Shown: piece by piece, positions 1-11,200 of the stretch
Layout: each line of letters opens with the position of its first letter
Position numbering within the stretch: the stretch's first letter is position 1
From: Colius striatus
Lineage: Eukaryota; Chordata; Aves; Coliiformes; Coliidae
Direction of reading: 5' to 3'
NCBI RefSeq assembly: GCF_028858725.1
Contig: NC_084759.1
Coordinates: forward strand, 139,852,671 to 139,916,670
DNA: 64,000 nt
Program-made: the position numbers and the translations under genes
Notes under the pieces: generated by a model
Database searches by the model: none
Told to the model about the DNA's origin: nothing
The model's input: the letters and a program-made list of their open reading frames with translations, nothing else

Positions 1-3000
1 TGAGTCCACAGATTAGATTCTGACTTTTCTCTCAATCCCTTTCAAGATCCAGATCCATAGTGACTTGACAGCACCAAATTGTCTAAGACAATACTTTCAG
101 GAACATTGCAAGCCGTATTCTAGTTATTTCATCATCTTTGCAAAAGAGAGGCTGTAACACTGTCTTTCTTCTGGTCAGTTGAATTACTTTAAGGAAAACA
201 GTATTTTTTTGCTTGTTTTGTACCTTTCTACATTTAGGAGTACATTTTGCAGATTGTTCATGTTTTCCACTAATGTTAATCATTTTTTATGAGTTTCCTG
301 TGTTATTGATCAGTTTATTGTGAACCAACAGTGGTACTTCACCAGCCTGTTATGTATGAACATAAACAGTTTCCCCAGCACTTTGATTTCTTCTTTCCTA
401 CAAGTATTGCTGGTGAACCTAGAAAATAATAATATTATTTTCTTTTTACTGTGCATTTTATGAACTTTTTTTAATGCTCTTGAAATAGAGATTTGAGGAT
501 TGTAATCTGGATAGATCTGTGTAACTTGATGGACATGTTAATGTCATGACACCCTTTGTGAGGTGAGACATTTATTAGCAGTGATGTGTATGAAATCCTG
601 AGGCATGGTGAATAAATATTAAGCCAAATGCAGTCCTGTAGTCTTATTTTGAAAAACATGACTGCCTACAGAATTGTGACAGTATATCTGAGAGGCATGT
701 GTATGTTATTTAAACACCAAGACAAAAGTCTCCAGCTCACTTGGGACAAGTGTCCTTTGTATTTCCTGGTGATTTGCTATCAAAACCACTCTTTCAAGAC
801 TCTTTGGCAGCTCACTTAAAGTATCTCTGTTGGGAGTTGTTTCCCCTCAAGCACATTTGCGTTCCAAGTTAGTGTGATAGTGTCATTCTCATCTTTTGCC
901 AGCTGGTATCATTCCTGCAGATCATGAAGTGTTTGATAATGAAAAGATGCAGTTGCCAGGGATTCATTTTGCATGTCTCAATTTTTGACCAAGAGCCATC
1001 CAACCAAGACTTTTTGATGACTTAAAAAAAACAAAAGTTCTTTCCTGTCCAATTAAACATTGATCCAATCCCAAATTATGGGGTGATACTTATTATACAA
1101 AATTGTATGGAATAGTTGTTAAAAGGATTTGATTAATGATAAGTATTAAAGATTCCCAGTTTGGCCTTAACTGGTTTGCTTTTAGTTGTTTGTTTTGTTT
1201 TGATTTTTTTTTAAATAATGGGAACTAATGCTAGCTAATAACAATTTAAATAAGTAAATTCTGTCTAAATTTCTTCTTCCATCCTAATGTAGTTCTTCCT
1301 TTCTGGCAAGATGTTAGCAAGGCCGATTTGTAAATAGTGACATAAATTCTTTATACCCTGGAAAGAGCTAGTTAGGTGGCTTGGAAATTTAATAGACAGC
1401 AGTTTGACTCTCTATTATAGCCAAGGAAACGTTAGCAAAGTCCTTGCTTGAACTTTGCTCTTCCAGACTTGAGTACTCGTTGTCCCTTTTGGGTGGGCAT
1501 AGTGATTGGTTCTCTCTTAAAATGAGTCTCAAGAAAACATCCAAACCACAATGCTATTGACAAACCAGAGACTGAATTCTCTTCAGCCCTCTTGGTGAAA
1601 TCCTGTCACTGTACAAACAGAAATGTGGCACTAAAGTGCTCAGAGAGAGAGTAAAAGGGAACCTCCTTGTCTAATGAGAGTATTTCCCAGCACTAATACT
1701 AGTTACAGTTTTATGCAATGCATCTGTAATGCTAAGTCTGTATTTGCCATACTTCAAACACCCATATTCCCTATTTTTTGTGCCAAAATGTGTTTAAAAA
1801 TATATTATTCCCAGATTTTATATTATGATAAAATATTAGGGTGGATACCATTAGCACTTTCACTCAAACAGTATTTTGCTTGCATTAAAAATAGATGAAA
1901 TTGTATTGAATCTTGATTTTTGACAAGATGTAGTCTTGAATATGTTGAAAAAGAGCTTTGGGGCCTCTGTTTTTTTCCTGTAAAAACAAAGATTTTCTGG
2001 CAAAAAATAAGAGGGAAAAAAATCTTGTCATAGCAAGCTTTTCCGATGCATCCTCTATTATCACTGTTCCAAATAATTTAAAAGGTTTGTTCTAATTTAA
2101 ATGAGTTGAAGATCCAAATATATTCTTAAAAGGAAAAAAGTATGAGGAAGAAGGAAAAACAAAGTCTAGAATTGTTTGTTGTTAGGGCTGTTAGCAAATT
2201 AATATATGTCTGTCAGCACTGACCTTTACCTTATTTTGTAAGCCAGCCAACATTTCTTAGGCTAAAATTAGTAAGTTCCTTTTTTTTTAATATGTGCGTA
2301 TCTTCTTGTTCTACAGTTTCAAGTATTTTCTGCACTCACTTTATGACTATTATCAGTTTTTTGTTGGAATTTTGTTCTTTATTAACCCCCTTTCTAAGTT
2401 TCTGTATGGGTAGGTGCTTTGAAAAGAGATCATTGCTTACATGGTGCTACATATGTATGATTTGTAGCCAACACTCTGTTCATTATTCCAAAGAAGAAAA
2501 TGAGACTAACTCACTATGAAAGTTACTTAGTAAGAGGAGGTAATTATTAGCATTGATGTTCCTTTGTTTTAAATTGCTAATGTGTATGAAATTTCAGGAG
2601 TGATGTGTGAGACAGTTACTTTTGCCTTTCTAACAATACTGTTTGATGTGATTTACTCCATTTTCCTCACAGCAATTGCTGGGAGAGCTTTCAGAGGTAA
2701 AAAAATTACTCTTCTGATATTGAACCTCGAAAATTACTCTTTTGGACTATGTAGTCACTATGCATGCTTGTTTTGTTTGTAGCAATGAATAGAAGTGGTG
2801 AGATGAATGTATCGATGTCCTCAAAAGATCTAGAGTTAAAACGAGAACAGTTAAAAAAAGAAATGTTAAATGAGATTCAAATGCATAATTGGCTTTTGGG
2901 CATGTTGAACAAAATGTGAATCTGGTTTCATCTATACATTTAGAATTTAAGTTATACTTCCAGTTTAATTTTTTTATTTTCACTCCAACAAGTCATTTTG

Positions 3001-5031
3001 ATGAGGCTTGTAATTGCAGTAAAACATATATTTGAAACTATAGCAGTAGCATCTATTGAGAGCTACATATAATGTTTAGCCTTCACTTTTTCTCGATTAT
3101 GATTGTGGTGATGTGCAGTTTATGCCTTGGTTTGCAATGAATCTTCTCTACCATAAGAAAAGGCCTGCTTTTCCTTGCATGTTGTTTAAGAAGGTTGGGG
3201 CACACATGAAGGTAATGATCTAGTAATTGGAATCTGTGAAGAAGACTGAAAAAAATCTGAATATCATTATCTGTGGAATTTTTAAATTAATTAACAATAC
3301 TTTGGATATACCAAGGTACACCTATATATCATAAATTAGAATATATTTACTATATACTTAGTAGGGCACTCTTTTTCCACTAAAGGAGAGGATTCTTAAA
3401 TGTACATTATTCTGCCTGTTTTATTGTATGCATTTCACTTTTCTTGGTATTTGACATTTTAAAAGCATTAATTGTGTCAACATTTAAGTTGTAGAATATA
3501 GAAAAGTGAATGATATATTTTTTTTAAAAACCTTTTCAAAATGCACTGCACAAAATAATTGAGATTAATGTCTTTGAACAACTAAATGCCAAGGAAAAGA
3601 AAAGTGAGAAAGTTTAATGGGGAATGTATTCTAAGAGTATATATTTGCTTCAGCAGCTGACGACTACAAAGAAAGTGAAAAATTATCTAAGGGAAACAAG
3701 CCTTTTTTCTGAGGCTTAACTGAGTGGCCATAGAAGCTGATGGGATAGATTTTCTGCTGCTATAACTCAGTGTAGCATAGCTGTAGTGGTTCCAGTTTAC
3801 ATTCACTGCAAAAATGCCTTGTCCATCACTTAAACTTACCAAGTTGGGGATTCCATATGAGAGTAGTTGCTGACATTTAATGAAAGTTCAGTTGTTGTCA
3901 GGACAGTGACAGTGGTCTGCTGCTCAGATTCTAACATACAGCTCCTACAAATATTTCCCTACCTGACCGGTCATAAACCATCTGCGTCTAAGGAAATAGG
4001 GAAAGGTAGGAGCAATAAATCTGGGGAATCAATTTTCATACCAAAGTAAGCAGACTTCTCAGAACTAAGAAATGAGGCATCCCTATTGAGCAAACAAACT
4101 TTAATATTAAATTTTCAAGCTATGTTAGTCCAAAATTGTGGAGAGAGAACACTGTTAAAACAGCGAGATGTTGAGTTTGTTTAAAAGAAAGGGATAGTGT
4201 GAAAGAGAGAGCGTAGGTTGCTTCTAGGCTTCTAGGCTTGTCTGTTGTTGAGGTTTCTTTGGGAAAATATATTTGTTCTCCTGTATCAGGTGCCATTCTA
4301 AAGGCAGAGGAGGAGAAAATAATTTCCCAAGATTATTCTTGAGATATATCTTCTAGTTAGTTACTCGCATCAAGATAATTTGCGTGTTCTTAGAGTGTTA
4401 TATAAAGTGGAGGAAAAGAAACAGCCTTATTCTAAGAATTGTGGAGTTTGAGTGTTTTTAATTGCATTGAGATAGTATGTAGTGATCACACAAATAGCTG
4501 AAAAGGCACAGCTGAATGGACAGGAAGATCAGGAACCTCTCAAATGGTGTCTGTAGTTCAAGAAACAGTGAATTATCCCAGACTCAGTGCTATTTGTCAA
4601 TGAAACTATTAGTCAAGCTTCATTATGGCTAGATATGTTAGTTTTTGGTTTTTTTTTTTTTCTTTACCTCTAAAATGTACATTTTTACAATTCAGAAATT
4701 TTGAAAGCCCTTAAAAAGTGCCAACAGAAGTTTGGGCCCTTAAAAAGCAACAGAAATTTGAGACCTAAAAGCAGTTTCACTTCTAGAACTCAACTCATCT
4801 GAAAGAAAGAAATGAGTTCCAGATGATGCCATTACTGTGATTTTTGTGTCTGACAGAGAAGGAAATTGATGCAAAATCAAGTTATGGCAAATTTTGGAAC
4901 TATGTCTTTCTATTAAGATGTCTTTGTGTAATAAATGAAATCAGTTGTTAGGAAGCATCGCAACATTTCCTGCAGAAACCGGAGTTTGTCTGATGTTTTG
5001 TTGAACTGAGTCTCTCTCTGCATCTTTTCAG
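1..5031 (+). other. EPS8: EPS8 intron (3' part), no exon seen
   Basis: AT-rich sequence ending in a pyrimidine-rich tract and AG at 5030-5031. I looked for the expected upstream exons (SH3 domain and the segment before KQRMDY) in both strands and saw none. The short open frames here are chance-sized and have no recognisable homology. No interspersed repeat was recognised; there are only short T and A runs, for example near 4650. Confidence 0.7.
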
Positions 5032-5269
5032 AAGCAAAGGATGGACTATGTTGCAAAACAACCTGATCCAGTTCCTGCCACTCCTTCACCACCTCCAACA
5101 CCTGCTCCTCTCCCTGTGGCTGTCCCCCTCCCTCCTAGTGCACCAGCACCTATCCCGGTTCCAGTGCCCAAAGCACCAGCAACCATCAGCCGCCAAAGCA
5201 GTACCTCTAGCGACAGTGGTGGTAGCGTTGCACGAGACACCCAGAGGCAGAAACAAGTGCCTGTGGATC
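5032..5269 (+). CDS. EPS8: EPS8 exon: proline-rich linker
   Basis: 238 bp, starting at a codon boundary after tctgcatcttttcag and ending one base into an Arg codon before gtaagt. It encodes [13 protein letters not shown], then a long proline/alanine/valine-rich run with several PxxP motifs, then a serine-rich stretch ([13 protein letters not shown]) and RQKQVPVD. In EPS8 this linker follows the SH3 domain. Proline-rich parts of EPS8 are known to contact SH3 partners such as IRSp53; whether this run does so here is inference. The ATG at 5041 is an internal Met, not a start. Confidence 0.96.
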
Positions 5270-8200
5270 GTAAGTTTATCTAAGAAACAAGAAAAAAAGT
5301 CTCTCTCTCATTCCTGTGTGTTTTGCTCAATGCTTAAATCCTTTAAAACTCTGTGTTTCAGATAAATATTTGTTAAATACTTTGTTTTAACTCTATGTTT
5401 GAAATAGACATTTTCCATGTATGTGTGTTCTGACTCTTGTTAATCACAATGATTAGAGAGGAAATACCTCTGCACTTGTCCCAGTCCTAAATCCTCTCCT
5501 CTTGTGACTGTCTGGGACCTTCAGTCAGTGTTTTTCAAACTGGTAAATATCCATGCTGATATTCTGGCTGATGTATGTTCCCCACCTGAACTCACTGCTG
5601 CATTACAATCTAAATTCCTTTTAAATTCAGTTAGGCTGTTTTTACACTTCTGTCCATGGTCATCCATATTTCTAGGGCATTTGTACCATTCTGAAACAAG
5701 TATCCAAGGCTTGAAGGAAGACTTACAGGTCTTGGTTGATGCACAGGAGCTATGCTGTCAAAGTGTTGTAGGAGATTCATTTTACAATCAGGTCCCCTTA
5801 GCTTGGTCAAGGCAACATCAGCTTGGCAGGCCATTGAGCCAGCTTTCATGTCCTCATTTTAGGAGGACAAGAGAAGATACTTTATCACCCTTTACTTGGA
5901 AAAATACGGTAACCTCCATCCAGCAGCCGTGAAAAGTTCTACTTGAGGCTGTCTTGTAAATATGAAGCCTAACTGCTGCTTGAGGCTTCATCTCTCTATT
6001 GATAAGGAAGTTAAGTTAGGAGAATTTATTTAATCAGTAATTTCTGTCATAAATACACTTTAAGCAGTGTGATTGCTTGTCTTTAAAATAACTGGAACTT
6101 ATAGGCAAGCACTTAGTATAGGTATTAAAGTAACATTTGTTAAAATAATGAGCTTCTTGCAATTTGAGTTGACAGTGTTTCTCACACCCTGCTTCCCTGC
6201 CTTATCAGTAAATCTCACTTCCACCTGAGGTAAAAGATAGCACTTAACATAATCCTTTCTGTGGAAGGGCTTCTTTTCCCCTTTGTCCCCAGTGGATGGG
6301 AAGCATGCCTGCTGGGATAACTATACATTTCCTGGTGGCAGACAAGCTCTTGCCTAAGCTCTGAACTCAGGAAGGCTCTGGGACCATTTTAGGTTTTTCT
6401 TCCATAACAGACTGACTGACTGGAAATGGTAAATGGAGAGCAGCCTGGCAAGAGGAACAAGCTCTGCTGCTGTTTCTCAAAAAAAACAGTAGCACCAGTG
6501 TCTGTCTGCATCCTGTTTTGTGCAGCTTGTTACAGAGAAAGCTCAGCAGGTATAAAATATGTGAAAAGTGAGAATGAATCTCACACACAGAAAAAGGGTT
6601 ATTTTATTTCCATTTGAAATGATCTTTGCATGCCACAGCAGGTGTGTTTCCTTGAATCTGTGATGGCTTCTCTTCATAACAGATGGACAATACGAAGACC
6701 ATCCTGACTTCAGGGTACAGGGTTTAAGGTGCAGGAGTTTGCTTTAGACTGAGTGGTTACAAGACATCTGTTGCCCTCTCAGCCTTCACAGAGGCACTGG
6801 GCAATGCACAAGAGCTCCTTTGCTCTCCCAGAAGCTGTTGCTCAATCCCAATTCATGGTCTTCAGGTACCTCACAGTTAGCACAGAATAGCTGCCTCTGC
6901 AAAGGCAAGAGGCAATCCTGCCTCTACATCTGCCACCCAAGTATCCACCTGAATCCCACAGGGAATATGCAACACAGTAGTCCTGGCTTCACACCAAGGG
7001 TATCTTGTTTATGTATGAGAATGCATCTAACAGTAAGAATTTGTTACCCAACAGTTAACTGTTATCTTTTGATATAGTTTTGGTCAAGATAAACCAAGTG
7101 TTTCAACATCTGTGCAAATAGAAGGAAGATAGCAATTTTCTTGCTTTCTTCCTGTTTGGGAAAATAACTGGTGCATGCTTCAATCACATTGCCTAAAGGC
7201 TTTAGTCATATGTCTCATCTCAGCCCTTCACATATCACTGAGCACATGTCATTTTGGATTCTGATTCACACTCTGGGGGGAAAATAAAACCCCAACACAG
7301 CAGGACTTGAGTGCTTCAAATACTTTAGTAGAGATATTTTGTCCACTTTCAACCTGGGGCTATTTTGTAAAAGAAAAAAGAAAATGGAGAAACCAAGAAT
7401 TTTTCTTTTGTTTTTCATTTGATCATTTAAAAAAGAAATCCTAAAAGCTTATGTAAAGCTTGTTTTTTATTTGTTTAACTGACTACACTTGGAGAGGATT
7501 TGGGAGAATATAAAAAGGAAAGTAAAGAAATAAACTTTTTGGCCTTCATACATTTTTTTCATATTAAAGTTGTGTTGTTTTCCTCTGTTGCTCTTAGAGT
7601 AATTGGAGAAAAAGAATAGCTTTTGCTATCTGAGTGCATCAGAGAAGGTTCTGTAGTTACTGTTTGTGTAACAAAGTGAGATGGTTGAATAAAGATGACT
7701 AAAAATATCTTGGTAAGCAAATCCTGAGAATTTTTGAGGTAATTTATTCAAGTTATGTGTCAAAGGATTTTTATAGTTATTCCCGAGTTACAGCATGGAG
7801 AGTTTAACTGTGCTAAATTAGTATCTTCTCTGTGTCTAAAAAGATGTTTACACCCTTTCAGATTCCACCTCTTTTTATGAAATTATCCATAGAACTTTTA
7901 ATATACATTTTAAACAATTTTAAGTGTCATTATAACTGATTTCTTTGAAATGCATGAAAGGCTTTTCGATTTGTTGCCTGCTAATGACCAGCATCTGAAC
8001 TAAGTGTTTCAGACACATGGGTTCTGTGGGACAGTGAATTTGTATGGGGGGTAGAAAAAAAAAGCCTTGCTCAGTTCCTGTGTCTCTGGTGAGAGCAACT
8101 ACTTATTATTTTCTTCCTTTTCTAATGCAAAGTGTGACATTGTTTCAGCTAACCAACCACTTCAGGCTTGGAGTGAATTCAAATTTCTGAAAACACCTTA

Positions 8201-11200
8201 AAAAATGTGATTACTATATTAGCTTATTAGAAATAAGGTGAAATGTGTCAGCAGCATAGTTGAGCTTTCAATTAAAAAATACTTGTGGAAAGTGCTGCCT
8301 TTCCACAGTGTAAGCAATCTGATATTCCTCCTCATCATTTTTGTTTTCATTTTTTAAATATCATAATCCTACTTGAGGAAACAGAGACTATGAGAATTGA
8401 ATAACCCTCCTTGTCCATTTTCTTCTACAGCTTGGGTGCTGTCAGACTGACCTATGACTCTGTATGGCATCAAGCTCACCAAGCTCACCACCTCCTTCTA
8501 GGGTCTCAGTTGAATTTATGGGTTTGGGTTCTTTTTGTTGTCATTTTTTTATTATTTTTGTTTTGTGAAGAGTGAGAAAATTAAGATCTTCACTGGGGAA
8601 AAAGGAGAATAATAATTCAGTCAGATTTAGTGAAGAAATCTTTAGAGAAAAAAAAACAATGTTTAGGATTTTTAACTGGAGTATTAGCAGTGACCTTTAA
8701 AGCAACTTTGAGAATAACTCCTGTGGGTCATCTCTCACTCTAGGCAGGAAATCACAGATGGAGGAGGTGCAGGATGAACTTGTTCACCGACTCACCATCG
8801 GCCGTAGTGCTGCTCAGAGGAAGTTCCATGTGCCACGACCAAACATTCCGGTAGTTAACATCACTTATGACTCTTCGCCTGAGGATGTGAAAGCATGGTT
8901 GCAGTCCAAAGGATTCAACCCTGTGTAAGTTTGAGGGCAAATGTAAGAAAAGTCCTTAAGATTATTTTCCTGTCAGTAATTAGGATGTGGTTTGCCCAGT
9001 TTTAAAAATCAAGGAGCCATCTGAAAATCAAGATACATGGGCTGCACCCTTGGAAAAAAGTAATTGTTTATACATATATATATATATATATTTATGTATA
9101 TATGTGTATGTAATATAAATATCAATATACATCAATATGGTTGTAGAGCTGTAGAGATATAGATATATTTAGGAAAAAAACCAGCCTCTAACAAAAAATA
9201 CTTGTTGTAACAAGTACCAAATTGACTTCTTCAAGAGTCCTATTGCATGAAATTTTGCCTTGGTTTAGTAGGCCTACCTGAGAATGTGGGATAAAGCCAA
9301 CCTACTTCTCTCCCTTGGCTAGTGTATTTTTGGTTATTTCTTGTTTGTTCTCTTTTGTGTGACTGCAGGACTGTTGACAGCCTTGGTGTGCTGACAGGTG
9401 CTCAACTTTTCTCCCTCAACAAAGAGGAACTGAGGACTGTTTGCCCAGAAGGATCTAGAGTCTACAGCCAAATTACGGTACAGAAATCTGCCTTGGAGGT
9501 ACATATAACTCTTCTTATAAACTTAATACTGGGTCATCACTTGTGAAACTGTAGAAGTAAATAGCTCTTTTTCTGAGACAGCTGTTTTTTCCTCAGTTTC
9601 CATCCTGTTGATAAGCATTATTTGTACCTGAGTGATTTGGTGGCAATCCATTGAACAAGCATCCATCAAAACATCAGGTGGGATCTCTTTCCCACTTCTA
9701 ATGAGGTCCACAAAGCTTTAGAAAAAACGCATGGTGTAGTACTCAAGTTTAAGACATTATGTGATGTAATCAAGTTGCAGGAAGGCAAAATGACCCAAAA
9801 AGGGCTTTGAGAAAAACAATAGCGGAAAGTAAAATGCCCTCACCTTTGGCGCTGATAAGTTAGTTTTGCTTTACCCTTGTAGAGGATGTTTGATTTATAC
9901 AGAGTGAGAAAATGGATCTCGAGACCTTTCAGGTCAAATGCTGGGGCATCTGTATTGATGGGTTCTGAAGTAGGAGAAAACACATTTGACACTGCTAGCA
10001 GTTACTGAGCTAAGCATAGAAGTATTGCACCTCTGTATTCATTGCTCTGTGACAGTTTGCTTTATTTACAGAAGTATTGTTTATTAAATACCTTAAAAAC
10101 TTGCATATGGAGTTGTGCTAGGAAGCACACTTGCCAATTTTAAAACAGGAGAATTGCAGGTGCATCTGCTTTTTTTTCTTTTTTTGAATTTGATGGCAAG
10201 TGAAAAAGTGGACTCAATACTATCCAAATATGAGACTAAAACAAGAAGCTATACCCTTCGCATACTGTTTATAAGAAGATCTTGGATAAATCTAAATGTG
10301 TTTCTATCCCCTCATGAAGCTGAGACTGTCTTAATAAAATAATTTTAAGCCTCAGCTACCAGGAATATTTTTAAAGACATGTTTATTATGATGGCTGTTT
10401 TACAGTTTACCTGATCAATGGGGATTAGAAAGCATTGCATTCTAATGCTGTTAAAATTGCTTTATTCCCTTCTTCAAGCCCTGTTTTCCTGTGAGAGGAA
10501 GGGAGAAATAATTCGCTTTTATTCTTAGGAATACATGTGAATGCAGTCCAGAGCAATCCATCATTTCCTAGTGCAGATAAATAGGTATTCTTCAACATTT
10601 CTGGAAAGTCAACAGTCTTATTTCAGTTTCACGTAGCTTCTGTGTACTGAGATGGAAGTGCCTTTGTGGTGGAAGTCTGTTTGAAAAGCAGAGATGCACC
10701 AGATGGTAGAAGTTTGTCCTTCTGAGATAGTAAAAACTTGTCTAATAAACATTCTACAAGTGTTAATAAACAGGTACTGAGAATTTAATAAGGTTGTTGG
10801 ATTTTGTTAAAGTAACTGAAATATTTATTTCTGCCTTAGTTATTTGAGGTTTAACAGTTTCACGATTTCTGCAATTTCTAATTGCTTAATCTTATTGTTT
10901 GCTAAATTATCCAAAATATTTAAGTTGTCCTCCTTTCTGTCTGTATAATATTTCAAGTCATGGGATTTAGGAAGGCTCTCCTTGTTTAAGAGGAGTTACA
11001 GGAATGAGTAGCACAGCAAAAATGTCTACATGTGACCTAGCAAAGATGAGCTTGCATGTTTCAAACAGATTTGTGCTCTTACTGCTTAAACTAGAAATGT
11101 TTCTAATAACAGAAGCATTTAAGCACACATGTACTTTTACTAGTGTCAGACCTGTTTTAGACTGGAATCCTTTTTATAAGTGGTTCCTGGGTTATGCGTT

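Noticed and set aside
5504..5932. 142-codon + strand open frame in an EPS8 intron
   Set aside because: No recognisable domain, no codon-use signature, and within the length expected by chance in 64 kb scanned in six frames.
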